NCBI GenBank assembly: GCA_037957365.1
Contig: JARHVA010004901.1
Location: 977,501 to 1,041,500 of the forward strand
Direction: 5' to 3'
DNA: 64,000 bases
DNA from: Torreya grandis
Lineage: Eukaryota > Streptophyta > Pinopsida > Cupressales > Taxaceae
Made by a program: the position numbers and the translations under genes. Below the pieces are notes generated by a model. That model was not told where the DNA came from, ran no database searches, and was given only the letters and a program-made list of their open reading frames with translations. This document shows, in pieces, positions 24,260-41,399 of the stretch. Every line of letters starts with the position of its first letter. The stretch's first letter is position 1.

Positions 24260-25410
24260 AGATGAGTGGATAAGTATCTATCATGTAAAAACTTGATGCA
24301 TCTATGCAAGGTAGATGATATGACCTCCATATCACATATCTAAGGCCTCCTAACTAATAGGTTGTAGTGTAAATGATTAAGCATCACCTAAAATTGTGTA
24401 GGTAGGGATTTTGGCCAAATCATAATATCTAATATAATAGAACCCAATGCCTATCTAGGAATGTCATAAAAACCACAAATGTTCCTATATGTCTTTTGAA
24501 TGGATGCTGTATCAACTCCCATGGTCTGTAGAAATGTGAGGTTGCATATATTAAGACCTAAACTGCTATCAATTAGAACTCATTTAAATAGTGGTGGTTT
24601 TGATTTGTGCCAAAATAAATAGTGGGAGATTATGATCAATAATTTTTTGAGGGCAAATGATTGTGGCTAAAATAAATAACATCCTCAATATCCTTGATAG
24701 TGTTCATGACTGATGAAAAATAATTTAGATTTGTATCCTGAGATAAAGATGTATGATTGAGTGTTTGAAAAAGAATATCTATGAAGATAGTTGCCTTTTT
24801 AAGTAATTTTGATAAGGATATCTTAGATGATTTTTTTCTCAACTAATCCATAATATCAATGCCATGTGCTAATATTTAGGTCCCATTGTAGTGTGTTGGG
24901 TATTAGGAGGGATGGTGGGATTACATTATTCCCATATAAGTAGAGGAGGTATTTTGTTTAGTCTAGTAAAAACTCAAACCATAGGATCTACTATTTGCTA
25001 AGGGTCAGTAGTAGAGGTAGGATGGGAGTGAAGACAATAAATTGGTCTAGGTGGAGGTAGAATAAAAGGAGTCCTCTTAGCTTTTTATCACTGATTAGTG
25101 ACCAGGGGTAACTCAAAGTGAGCCATGCAATAATGGTCCTCATAGAAATGAGACTCAAGAGATGGTTGACCAATGTTTTAAATAAATTGATTGCTAATGT
25201 AATCCATGAGAGGAGTGACATAAATATGAATAATTTTAATAATGGTGGGTAATAAACATGTAGGACAAACCACCAAGCTTTGCACTAAGAAGCAAAAAAT
25301 GGCTTTTATCATGACAATCATCATGAAAGGCTGAAAACTAAAAATTGAGTATATTTTGATTATAAGAAGGAAAACCATAATGGTGCACTAGGGTTTAAAA
25401 AAATGTGTTT
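24260..25410 (-). pseudogene. Element D gag end and protease remnant
   Basis: On minus, the gag-like part begins right after the primer-site region: HYGFPSYNQNILNF (about 25390) and HFYEDHYCMAHFELPLVT (about 25155-25100), then DPQQIVDPMV and SLSQDTNLNYFSSVMNTIKD (about 24760-24690). The protease core reads VLIDSSLGLNICNLTFLQ (about 24585-24530), against VLID(S/N)GSSLN in the family, so the Asp is kept but the Gly is lost. ICDMEVISSTLHRCIKF (about 24340-24290) follows, as in Tat-like proteases. Frameshifts and TAG stops break it throughout. Confidence 0.65.
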
Positions 25411-25432
25411 GAAGTAAGTCAAGTTCACCAAA
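25405..25432 (-). other. Element D primer-binding-site candidate
   Basis: The minus strand next to the 5' LTR end (AAATCA) reads TTTGGTGAACTTGACTTAC. The same place in element E reads CTTGGTGAACCTGACTTAC. TGG matches the CCA end of a tRNA. I cannot name the tRNA from sequence alone. Confidence 0.5.
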
Positions 25433-26644
25433 TGATTTAACTTTTTAGGGTTAATGAGTTTAGGCCTTAGGTTGTTAAAGGGATTGCATATAATAAATTA
25501 GGGTATAAAATATGTAATAAATACAACTAATTTCTAATAAAATTGACTTAGTTTTACCATTATAAAAATATAAATAAATGATGTAAATAAGTAATTAGCT
25601 ATAAATTGATTGAAATAAAAGATTTAGAGACTACAAACTAGGATAAGTGTTGATCTAAGTGTCATAGATAGGATCCAAGTGTCAAAACCCTTCTTGTATA
25701 GTAACACCCTAACTAGATAGTAGAACTAATGGTGATAGTATCCTCCTTTTAAAACTATTGTATTTTTTGTATAACTACTCTAATATTTTGGTTGCACCTA
25801 TGTCAAAGTCTACTAAACCTGATCATGTGTGCACAAGTTCTAATTCCCTATCGGTGACCTATTTTGACTGATTTTATATATAAACCCCAGATCTCCATGT
25901 TTTTAGGGTATCTAATTGGAAAAAATATCAAAGTGTGATGTTAGTGGGGTAGGATGGAAATAATCAACACCCCACTATGATGAGAGTTTCCTACATACCA
26001 ATAAACCAAGGAGGGATCAAGCCTGATTTAGACCTCCACACCTACGTATTGGTATAAGTGCAAGTAAAACTAATATGAATTCTTATTTGAGTGATGTTAG
26101 ATATTGAAAATCTATGTATTTTGAGCTTTGGATGGTTTTAGATGACTTTATGTAGAATTAGGACATAATAAGGATTGATAACCTTGATTATGCACAACTT
26201 GTTCTTAGCTAGTTTGTGTTATTTGTATCTAATTTCCATCTAGTGAATAAAGGGCTAAAGGTCATGTATATATACTATTCTAGTGCTTGTGTAGTTATTG
26301 AAAGAGGTTAAGGCCAAAAATAGGTGGTTTTGATTTAAAAAAGATATCCATTAGTGATAAAATGTGGGAAAAGAATAATAACACCCAAACTAGGACACTA
26401 GCACCATTGATGTTACTGTCTAAGTTATGATGCTAGTATCCAAGTGGTAGAACCTAAAGCACTAGGGGACATGATGCTAAAGTTAGGGTTTGAGAATACT
26501 TTAGGGATGTTTAGGGATGTGTGTGACCTATACAAATGCCAAATAAGTGTCTAAATAGGCCATAAGATAGGTCTATGGATAAGTTATGGATAGGTGGTCT
26601 CAAGTAACACTCCTATCACTCAAGTGATATTTTAAATGACTACA
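25433..26644 (-). repeat. Element D 5' LTR
   Basis: It is 1212 bp, TG...CA on both strands (plus TGATTTAACT...GACTACA), and collinear with the LTR at 18863-20063. CCAAC follows as target duplication. Confidence 0.85.
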
Positions 26645-26649
26645 CCAAC

Positions 26650-27480
26650 ATAGGATCTCACATGGGTTATTTTATGGTGGTTTTAATATCATTGGTTATT
26701 TTGGTAATCATATATCATATGGAATTTTAGAAACATTTTGTAATGGTATTTGCTCTACTTCTTTATTCTTTTGACCCTTATCTTACTTTGAATTGTCTTT
26801 TAGTACCCATATTTGTTGTTTTCATACTTGTGGTTTAGTATAAGTACTCATAATGTGAGTGGTTTTCTTGGTTGATGTATCAATGATATGATCACCACTA
26901 TCTTTATGACTTTATATTTGGTTATTTAATGCAAAATAAAATAAAATTGTATTATACCCATGCATTCTATGATATGCACAATAGTATTTAGATCTCCTTA
27001 TAGTAAATGGAGGAGGTGATTTGATCACTTTGTTTTGAAGCATTTCTCTTAGGATTTCACTAGGACCCTTAGTGTAATTTTGGTCACTTTTTGAATCACT
27101 TGTTTTAAATGTATTTTGTTTTATATTTTCATTTGGATATGAAACCTTATTGGGTACAACATTTCTATATGTAGATGTAAACACATGATTAACACAAGCA
27201 TGTTTTGGATTTTGGGCATATGGAATCTGATTTTCCAATAATGTGATCTTTGAATTGAAGTATTTATTTTGTTTTTATAACTCTTTTATTAAATTTATCA
27301 TAATGATTATTTGATATTTTATGGAATAATAAACATAAACCCTAAGTACCATGGTTTGAATATGCATACATACACCATCTACCTTACCCTTTGAAGGAGT
27401 GATAACATGGATCTAGTTAGAGGGATGGTAGCTATCATCCTCCTTAAGGTTAAGCAAGATGATCCTTTATTTATATTTTA
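26650..27480 (-). pseudogene. gag: Element A gag C-terminal remnant
   Basis: The minus frame 27238-26912 reads ENQIPYAQNPKHACVNHVF, then GPSEILREMLQNKVIKSPPP and YYCAYHRMHGYNTILFYFAL. 'PSEILREMLQ...PPP...YCxYH...G' is the typical end of Tat-lineage Gag. Its zinc-binding motif (C-x2-H ... H-x4-C) is half lost here, with Gly-His changed to Gly-Tyr and Asp-Cys to Phe. Upstream, NKYFNSKITLL suggests a short coiled coil. Downstream, HQPRKPLTL and NHKYENNKYG (26860-26790) resemble the usual tail. No capsid domain and no pol follow. Confidence 0.65.
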
Positions 27481-28423
27481 AATGTTATAAAATTTGTTAT
27501 GAGAACATGATAAGAAAGGCATTCAAATGCTAGGGAATAATCAATAATTATAATAACATTTATAATTGAAAAATTACAGTAATATGAAATCAGAGAATAG
27601 AGAGAAAACTAGAAACCCAAGGTTAACTAGGGGTTTAAAACTAAAGTTCAAGGTCACCAAAATGTGAAAAATGATGGGAAAGAAATATAAAGTTATTATA
27701 TTAGATTTTTGGAACATAAAATAGTTTTTTTAGTAAAAATAGGAAATGAGATGAACCAAAAAAAATAGGGAAACACAAGTACAATGTATGGCATGTAGGT
27801 CTAAATTTACTAGAAATAGTAAAATGCTAAATTTGAAAAATCCATACAATATTTTGGAAAAAAATATGTTTTTATCTATACCAAAATAATTATTAAAAAC
27901 CTTTGAGTAATTCTTAATTTGATCTGTTATGAATCAAAAATAGGCCAAACAATGTGGAATGCTTCATAAGCAAAATCCTATAATATTCCTAATAAAGAAT
28001 AAATGATTATAATAAAATAAAAATTTATTTTATATATTTGAGAGGTTTTTTAATAAAATATTATTTTTTATGAAACCCAAAAACTAATTACAAAATAAGT
28101 ACACCATTCACCTTGTATGCCAAAATTTACTAAAATAGTAAATTGTAAAAACCAAAAAATACGTATTAAATTTTGGAAAAAAAAGAGATTTTTTAATATA
28201 CTAACTTGAGTAGAAAATACCTTTGAGTAATTTTAAAATGGATATATTTGGAGGACAAAATGTGCCAATCAAGGAAAAATCCACTTATAAGCATATGCAT
28301 AAGAAGCCCTTGTGACTAGAGGAGGGTAAAACCCTAGGGTAATGTTTTAGATCTAAAAATACACCAAATTTTGAAATCGTATGAGGTTGGAAACCCTATA
28401 TCATATTTTTTTAATTAAAATGA
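27481..28423 (-). other. Element A 5' leader
   Basis: An AT-rich stretch between the primer site and the gag remnant. It includes two similar stretches around AAATTTACTARAAWAGTAAA (about 27805 and 28125), suggesting an internal duplication of about 320 bp. No coding potential was seen. Confidence 0.45.
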
Positions 28424-28438
28424 ATTGGGTTCACTAAA
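28424..28438 (-). other. Element A primer-binding-site candidate
   Basis: The minus strand reads TTTAGTGAACCCAATT directly after the 5' LTR. It matches the element E site (TTGGTGAACCTGACTT) if TGG decayed to TAG. This links the A/B and D/E families by primer use. Confidence 0.45.
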
Positions 28439-29041
28439 CTTTTAACCCTAAAATCTAGATATGGGGGATCTAGGGTTAAAGGGGGAAGAGACAACATAGG
28501 GCAAAAGGATGGTAGACTATCTCTAAAGTAGGCTAAATATTTGTGAAACTTAAATAGAACATATAATAAATTTATTATGATAAGATGCTAAAAATAGAAA
28601 TTAAAGATATTATAGATATTGTAATAAAAATGAAACCAAGATACTTATTTTTTTCTAATGCTAATATAGATTTAGATCTAGAACAAGTATAAAGTGGTCT
28701 AGATATAGATTTTAGAATAGTCGCTTGATTATATAAATTATGCCTCTATAGTTTTGAAGACTTGAGTTGACTTGGGATGGTTATGTCAATGTTACTATCT
28801 GAATTAGATGCAAGTTTTTGATATAAAATATCTGATGAAACTAGATGTGACCACCTAGAAGTTTCTAGGTTCTATGTCACTTTCAATTTAGTGCATTTAG
28901 ATCTGGGTCATGGAATATCACTCCTTTTCAAATGAGAAAACCCTCATTATTCATATTCATATTATCTATGGGAAAAATGGGTTAGTGGGCACATGGTGTC
29001 AAGCTTCCCTAAAGACCCCTATGTCGATGAATGTTGCCTAC
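28439..29041 (-). repeat. Element A 5' LTR, piece 1 of 3
   Basis: It is homologous to 1093-1690: GATCTAGGGTTAAAGGGGGA (28471), TAGTGCATTTAGATCTGGGT (28890), GAAAAATGGGTTAGTGG (28972). It stops at GTTGCCTAC, where element E enters. The copy at 1690 continues through GCCTACATAGCCAATACT. Confidence 0.8.
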
Positions 29042-30244
29042 TGATTTAACTATTTTGGGAATTATGGAATGTAAAACCCTAAGTATATAAAGAGATGAGT
29101 ATATAAATTAGGGAATAAATATATTAATATCAATATCCATTGATTTGTATAATAATTTATTTGTTTACTTAACCTATAAATAAAAATGAATTACAAAAGA
29201 AATGTTTATCTAGAAAAATGACTGATATGACCAAGTGGTAGCAATAGTACAGGGTGTCATCAACATGAAACAAGTGTCATAATTTCCTTTTGATAATAGT
29301 GTGGTGTTTTTGTCAATAACACACTATGTTAGTTTCCTCCTAGACCATACTAATGACCTTGAGCAGATAAAATAATGAGTTTTTGAGAGGATATTCATCT
29401 TATTTTGAGAATCCTATGTTTACATGACTGAGTCTTGAATCATTATCTATTAGTTATTTTATTTGGTCTTGATGTGAAACCCTAAACCTCTATGCTTGTT
29501 AAGGTTTTGAGTAACACAAGTAGAAGTAGAGTGGTGTTAGGTAGGATAGACATGACCTCAACACCCAATGTGTTGGGCATTACTTGCATACCAATAACTT
29601 TAAAGGGGATCAAGCCTGATGTAGTTCTCCCAATTTAAGTGCTAATGGAAGTGCAAGTGAATTCTAGTATAAATGCAAAATTGAATGATTTGAGTGTGTA
29701 TTGAGACTGAAAACCTAAGTAATCTGAGCTCTAGGCTACTATAGATGGGTGTCTACATAAGTAAGGTAAAATAGGGATCCATGAACTTGATTTGTATGAT
29801 TATTTTTGAGTTTGTTCATGAGAATTGCATGTATTTTACATCTAGGGGATAAATGAATGAGGATGGTATTTATATAGTGTTTTGGTGCTCATTGAGACAT
29901 AAAATGAGTTTAGGCTGACCCTAAAATGCTTTGGGAAGTGGAAAGATATTCTTTTGGTGTAAAGAAGGTTGAGGGTCAATAGCATTTACCCTTTGCCAAT
30001 AACACAATACACTATAGACCAAAGGGAAGCACTATTATCTAGGTGGTTGGAATGAGTGAAAAAGGGTCCTTAGTGCATACGAAATGTCATGATGCAGCTT
30101 TTGGTATATTTGGTCAAGGAATAGGTACACACATAAGATAGAAAAGTATCAAAAGAGGCCCTATGATAGGTATAGGGCTAAGCTAATGATAAGGTGGTCT
30201 CAAGTAACACTCATTTCATTAAAATGATGTTTTAGATGAATACA
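29042..30244 (-). repeat. Element E 3' LTR
   Basis: It is collinear with 43169-44368. On plus: TGATTTAACTATTTTGGG at the start and GATGAATACA at the end. On minus it begins TGTATTCATC directly after the polypurine tract AAAGTGGGGGAAAA. Confidence 0.9.
29866..29879 (-). promoter_or_regulatory. Putative LTR TATA box, element E 3' LTR
   Basis: The minus strand reads ACTATATAAATACC, then CATCCTCATTCATTTATCC. The copy in the other LTR of E is at 44009-44022. The spacing and order match the TATA/CTCATTCATT pair in the unrelated-looking LTRs of A and B. Confidence 0.45.
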
Positions 30245-30258
30245 TTTTCCCCCACTTT
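30245..30258 (-). other. Element E polypurine tract
   Basis: The minus strand reads AAAGTGGGGGAAAA immediately before the LTR start TGTATTCATC, the expected plus-strand primer. Confidence 0.75.
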
Positions 30259-33230
30259 ATTATAGAAATGTATCAAAGAAAAATGACTAAGATAAAAGTA
30301 AGAGAAACATACCTAAACTTACCTAAGAGGTGAATCCCATGAATATGGATAAGAGTTTATGAAATGTGCTATATTTCATGCCTTACAAATGAAACATTTA
30401 TGAATCAATACTTATTTAAGAAACATCAAAAGTAAAGATAAAACTGAGTAAATAGATGATGAGAGAGAGAGGGGAAAGGAATGAATACACTTCACTAGGT
30501 ACATGAACTAATGATAAAACTAGGTGACATCTTGTGTGTGTGTAGATGGTGATCAAATGGTAAATAAATTAGATTGGGCTGATGGTTTTCCCAATCCACA
30601 TATAGAGGTGGCTCAAGAAATCAAGCTGGCATTGACTCCATCATTGCCCACCCTTGCTTGGTGGATCGTAACCTATGAATAACTTGGATTGGACTGATGA
30701 GTATTCCAAACCTCTCATGTAGGTGGATCAATAACTCAAGTAAGTTATTACTCCATCATTGCCTACCCATGTGTAGTAAATACATCTAAACCTAAAACTA
30801 TGTGATGTAATTGAAACTATGTAAGATGGCTTTGGGTCATATAGAAACTCTGATATGTAAAAATGGCTTTGGGCCACTCAGGAATGCTAACCACTAAAAA
30901 TAGAATGAGACACTGATCTGGTGTAAACTTGGTATAAAACTAGTTCAAAATTGGTACATATGGTGTCTGGAGTATACAATATGGAGAATGATGTGGATTT
31001 GTCATTCCATCTAAGAGAACTATCACCAAATTGAACATATGGGAACAATGTGCCATGCACATGATATATATGGATTCTAGACCGAGTCATAGTAATATGT
31101 GTTTATGCATATATGAAACTAAAATAAGAGTGATCATGTCATGCATGATACCCCCAATCTGAGCAAACCTATTTAATTTATGTAAAAACTAAGCATAAAC
31201 TAAACTTGTCTGATAATTCATGTCTGAAACTACACAAATATGAACTATAACTATGGTATTTTTTTGGAAATTCTATAATTTTTTGTTTCTAAGGTTACTA
31301 GATAGTAGCACAATCCCCTTTACCAATATCACACTATGATATAGACCACTATACTATACTATTAACTAAATGTATTATTTCTAAGGGAAACTAACATTGA
31401 TTTGGGTATGACTATGTTTCATTATATTTTTCTAAATCTAAGCTTTGTACTTTGTATCTGAGTGTTGAAAACTATGTTTTGAGTGCACTAGGATGGCCTA
31501 ATCTCTTTGACAAACCTATGTGAATTCCCCCTCTTTTGAGGTGAGTTTTTAAACCTTTGTAATAATTATCCTCAAAATAAAAACTATTCATCATGTGTGT
31601 TAGACTAAAAACATATGACATCTGTGTGCTAAACCAATATAATGTATATACATGACATAAGAATGTACAATAGTCTGAGCATAAGTTGGTAATGTATGAT
31701 GTATGTTACATTTAACACTCACAAGGTTATCAAGATAGATATAATAATGTAGGCATTTATATTAACAAAAAAATTAATCTAATATGAGTAAACTACCTAT
31801 GGGGATGGGGCATGATGTCCATCAAGGCACCCAAGGAGGAAGGGGAGATGCATGAGGTCCCTCATGGTATCATAAATTAGATGTGAATGTAACAAGTAAG
31901 AGACATGTGTCATGGACATGATGAATACATGAAAACATAAATACAAACACATAAGGCATGTAAAGTAGGCCAAGGAGACACAATACAAGGGACATGGGCA
32001 CATGTCACTAAGTTTGGGAAAGACCAAACATATAAAGACATATTCAAATTTCCACATATGAAAAGAGCAATCAAGATTGGCTTAGAGCCATAAGGAGGGA
32101 CATGTTCAAATGTGTACATACACAATCAATAAGCACACACAAGGAAATGGACACATGTCCAAAGAATACACAAAATGAAAGGAATTGGTGTAGAGCCATA
32201 AAGCAGTGGCATATTCAAATGCCATTGAGTAGATGTAGAAGCATAGAGACATAATCAAATATAAAATAGTAAAGCTAGAAATGAAATTATGCATAACATG
32301 TGGTACAAATCCTTATAAGAGCAAATATGTAAATAATTTGAGTCTATAGTAGTATTAATCAAGAAAAAATTAGTGTAGTATATGATGATCAATATCAAGA
32401 TATAATCAATGCTAAATCTATGATTTAGAGTATAGAAAGATACAACCTACCAAATTAGAAGTTATCTAATATGATACCCAAAATGGGCTTGATATGACAA
32501 TGTTGATTATGTGTATGTGCCCCCAATGGGCAGATAATATCAAATCTAGATCTATGTGAAGGAATTAAATCCTAGAGTAATCTACAAACACTCAAAGGGA
32601 ACAAGTGAAGAATGTATGTATGACAAAACTGACTACACTAACATAGAGAACATATGTAATACCTAGAAAATAGAAGGAATGTAATCATAGAAATGCATAC
32701 AATCTAAAATTTGTATTTTTGGAGTAATATTTGAATTTTTTTGTATTTTTAAATAGATTATATTGTTTTTATGTTTTTTGAGTATAAGCTATGTACATTC
32801 AACATAAAAATGAAACTATATATAAGGAGCAAGGTAAGAAAAACTATGTATAAGTAATTGTGAGTTGTTTAGATATAAAATCTCATTAGATGCATGATGT
32901 TTTATGGATTCTTCATTGACTTACTATTAATGAAGCTAGATGGTATACCTTGAAGCTAAGATTTTTTGAAATCAAGTAAAAACTAAGCTAATTTGGTTTG
33001 AAATTTCCTTTTGTCTCTTTTTTGGCATTGAAATTTCCAAGGTTCTCTTTTAGAATGAGATCATTGATTTCAAATTCTCTATTATGAACACAACTATTGT
33101 ATACCCGTTAGATTCATTTATGGTATGCTCTGAGGTGATTTATGACTTAGATGCATGTGTGATGCAAATTTTATAATTCATGAAGGTAGATTTTTATGTA
33201 TTGGTCATATGTGATAATACATTTTAGGGA
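30259..33230 (-). other. Element E non-coding 3' region
   Basis: It is homologous to element D (20064-22830) up to about 32870. It contains two tandem copies of the GTGGCTCAAGAAATCAA segment (about 30600-30780), a CCCCCTCTTTTGAGGTGAG segment (about 31527), a GGGGATGGGGCATGATG segment (about 31800), the dyad array (31991-32223) and a T-rich stretch (32705-32790). The short minus frames at 31797-32294 fall in different frames from those in D, so I do not call a gene. From about 32880 to 33230 lies the decayed integrase C-terminus or linker, without clear motifs. Confidence 0.65.
31991..32223. repeat. Array of RRCAT-N6-ATGYY dyads, element E
   Basis: Copies are GACATGGGCACATGTC (31991), GACATATTCAAATTTC (32037), GGACATGTTCAAATGTGT (32098), GGAAATGGACACATGTCC (32143) and GGCATATTCAAATGCC (32208). 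The last has both arms changed relative to GACAT/ATGTC and still pairs perfectly. Confidence 0.7.
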
Positions 33231-33239
33231 TACACATAT

Positions 33240-33970
33240 AGATGGGGTTTATAATTCCAATATAATAACTACTTTAGTTACGTAAACTAGTGAATAAGGA
33301 ATAACTTCTATTGATGCATGAATACTAGTATAGTAAGCCCATAGTGCATAGATGAGCTGATTATGCCAATCATTGTTGAATTTGGTAACCATTTTTCTTA
33401 GGATACTATTAATTATTTTATTTATATCTTTTTCTTGACCACTACCTTGTGGGTAGTATGGAGTAGAGAATGTGTGTTGGATCTTATATTTAACACAACA
33501 TTTCTTCACTATTTTATTCTTAAAAGAGGTTTCATTATCTATAATCATCGTTACTGGTAAGCCAAAATAGGAAATGATGTTCTTTATGAGAAAAAAACAT
33601 ATATATTATCCTTTTATGGATTGTAATGGGATGGTTTCCACCCACTTAGTAAAGTATTCTATAGTTGTAATGATAAATTTATGTTCCACTATTCATTCGA
33701 GGTTGATTTTACCTATTAGATCAAAGACTCATAGCATGAATGGCAATGGGGAGATAATAGGTTGTAATTTATATGAAATAAAATGATGTAGATTGATATG
33801 TCATTGACATTTTTCACATAATTTATTATATTTTTGACATTATGGTTCTATGTTGGGCTAATAATATCCTTGCCAAAGTAATTTTTGTGACATTATTTTT
33901 CCATTGAAATGGCCACCACATTTGATGTCATGTACTTGGTGTTGTGACTTGGATTTACACCCTTTGAGGA
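33240..33970 (-). pseudogene. pol: Element E integrase remnant
   Basis: The minus strand reads QHQVHDIKCGGHFNGKI (about 33945-33895), a zinc-binding start; CQKYNKLCEKCQ (about 33850-33800), the Cys pair; and FDLIGKI (about 33725) with the first catalytic Asp, then FIITTIEYFTKWVETIPL. The longest open frame, 33548-33249, gives MIIDNETSFKNKIVKKCCVK (second Asp in IDN), HTFSTPYYPQGSGQEK and WAYYTSIHASIEVIPYSLVY, matching gypsy integrase with the YYPQG(N)GQ motif and the Glu after GQ. This is one of the best preserved pieces in the window. It runs on from the second RNase H once the intervening block is removed. Confidence 0.9.
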
Positions 33971-33974
33971 GATG

Positions 33975-39115
<5,141 letters not shown>

Positions 39116-39120
39116 ACATT

Positions 39121-40075
39121 AGAGTAAGTGTCCATAAAAATATAATTTAAATAAGTCTCTATCTATGTTGATGTAATATAGGTAATTTATTTATAATTTG
39201 TGCTTATCATTCCTAGTGAAAGAGTTTGGAATGATAAATTTATGTAGAAAATTGTAAATATTAGAAAACCATTCTGATGCTATTGCACTGTGCATGGTGG
39301 TTAAAAATGATAGATCTATGCGATCAACATGTGATATTGATGGTTAATGTAATAATTTAATATAAAATATATATTTCTCATCATTGATGTCAATTAGGAT
39401 CAATGATGTCATACTTGCCATTACGTTGGCATGGTGATTATATTTTTGAGCAATATTTTCGATAGAGAAATATTAAAATTGATCATGTAGACATTGAAAC
39501 ATATTATTGTATAGAATTAATAATTATTCATTGGTTTGGTAGACATATGTGACTTGATTAACAACCAATTTTGAATCCCCATAGACCTTAATAGATTTTA
39601 CTTGGAGAGCCTAAACTATATAAAGGCTAAGGATAAGTGCCTTATATTCTATGATATTGTTTGTGCATGAGAAACTTAATCAATATGTAAGTGGCACTAT
39701 TTCCCCTAGTGGACTGATAAAGATTATTATATCTCTAACCCCTAATGCACATGTAAAACCATTAAAGAACATCATCCATGTGTTAGAAGTAATGCTATAG
39801 GCTGTGAAATCATCTTAGATTTTATCATTGATAGGATGGGTATCTAATAGTGGTGCTTCTACCAATTGGTCTACAATTATTTGGCCTTTTATTATTTTTT
39901 ATAACATGATTTTTAGATCAAACTCTATTATTATCATTGCCCATTTGGTTATACATCTAGAGAGGTGTGTTTTAAACATAATAAATTTTAAAGGGTCTGC
40001 TTTTGTAGTAACCTATGTCTCATTGTTGATCATATAATGTTAGAGATTTTATGTAGAGAATATGAGTGATAAATA
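39121..40075 (-). pseudogene. pol: Element E second (archaeal-type) RNase H and linker
   Basis: The minus strand reads WAMIIIEFDLKIML (about 39945) and KGQIIVDQLVEAPLLD, the end of the first RNase H. Then come WMMFFNGFTCALGVRDIIIF (about 39780), IISPLGEIVPL-like residues, CTNNIIEYKALILSLYIV (about 39660) and VYGDSKLVVNQVTYVYQTNE (about 39570-39520). This matches the additional RNase H of Tat-lineage elements. The first catalytic Asp has become Asn (FFNG), while the Glu (IEY) and the GDS Asp remain. IAQKYNHHANVMASMTSLI and PNSFTRNDKHKL follow as the linker to integrase, ending at the insertion. Confidence 0.85.
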
Positions 40076-40079
40076 TATT

Positions 40080-41281
40080 TTACATTGGGGAATAATTTAA
40101 TTCATAATCAACAAGTGTGTAACTGATGTAATAAACAACTTTATTTTTATATAGGTCATCATGTTGTGCCAAGAGTGCACCAAATGCATGATCAATGGTA
40201 GAAATGTAAAAAAGAATTGGCCTATCAGGTATTGATGGTATCAATAAAATTAAATTCAATAAGTATTGTTTGAGTACATCAAAGATTTCTTGACATGAAA
40301 TATCCCATTTGAATGTGGTATCTTTCTTGAGTAATCTTGTGAATGATTGAGTCTTATCGACTAGCTGTGCCATAAAATGATGTATGGCCTAGATTTTACC
40401 CTGTAAAGATCAAATTTGATTTAAGTTTGTAAGGGGAGACACATCCATTATAGTTTTGAATTTCTTTAGATCTACCTCGATCATGTATTGGGATATTATT
40501 AAGCCCAATAATTCATAGGATGTGATAGTAAATATGGATTTCTTGGGATTGAGTTGTACATTGTATTGTATTAACCTTTCACAAAAATGTTGAAAGTCAA
40601 CTACATGACATTATCACTCTTTTGATTTAGCTAATAATTCATCAATGTAATATTCAACTATTTTATGAATTAGATAATGAAAAATGTGGGTCATAATTCA
40701 TTAGTATATTTCTCCAACAGTCTTTAATCCAAAAGGCATGACTATATAGCAAATGGTACTTGAGGTGTTGTAAAATAATTTTTTTTCCTAATCCTCTTTA
40801 GCTATCTTGATTTGATTATAATCAGTGAAACCATCCATGAAAGATAACATCTTGTATCTTAATATGGAGTCTATTATCATATAAGTTTTAGGTAGGGGAA
40901 AGTCATCCTTAGGACATGATTTATTTAAATCTCTAGAGTTAGATCAACATCAAATTTGGCCATTATGGGTACAATGTTGGATACCTATTCAGGGTGAATA
41001 ATTGGTCAAATGAAGCCTACATCAAAGAGATGTTAGATATTATCTTTGACTAATAGAGCTACCTTAAAATATATTTTTTGAATCTTTTGCTTAATTAGGT
41101 TTTCATATGGATAAAGTGTAATCTTGTGTACTATGATTGAAGGATCGATGAATCTCATAACTAGATAGGACCAAGCAAAAGTTTCAGGGAAGTCCTTTAA
41201 AATCTGTGGAATATCTACATCCTCTTCTTTACATAGGGTGGCATATAATAATCTTATGCAAGGATTAATGTTTTTTTCCAT
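40080..41281 (-). pseudogene. pol: Element E reverse transcriptase and first RNase H
   Basis: On minus, the 41281-41033 frame reads ILKDFPETFAWSYLVMRF and IVHKITLYPYENLIKQKI, the conserved lead-in to gypsy RT. The palm motif reads EYYIDELLAKSKE near 40650-40620, with YIDE where the family has YVDD, so one catalytic Asp is replaced by Glu. LNPKKSIFTI follows. The 40373-40080 frame, AQLVDKTQSFTRLLKKDTTF, FKWDISCQEIFDVLK, RPILFYISTIDHAFGALLAQ and VVYYISYTLVDYELNYSP, is the connection and first RNase H. Stops occur in the central palm. Confidence 0.9.
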
Positions 41282-41399
41282 AAGTAAATTAAACTATTTT
41301 TTCATTAAGTAATGTATATTGATCAATAGTTTATGGTGTTATAGGTAGTGTCCATTTGTGTCAGTTAGGATATTATTTGGAAAATCAAAACTCTCACCG

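Larger units (their letters stand above)
18863..26644 (-). mobile_element. Element D: Tat-like LTR element lacking RT and integrase
   Basis: LTRs at 18863-20063 and 25433-26644 (1201 and 1212 bp) share the family of element E. The target duplication is CCAGC (18858-18862) and CCAAC (26645-26649), one transition apart. Sense is minus: a primer-site candidate lies just left of 25433 (TTGGTGAACTTGACTTAC on minus), followed by gag/protease remnants (25410-24260), a linker, and about 2.7 kb of non-coding 3' region shared with element E. RT, RNase H and integrase are absent, so it would depend on a partner such as E. Confidence 0.85.

Noticed and set aside
24636..25378. Possible host membrane protein from hydrophobic minus-strand frames
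   Set aside because: The hydrophobic frames are out-of-frame readings; the adjacent minus frame gives gag/protease-like phrases of element D.
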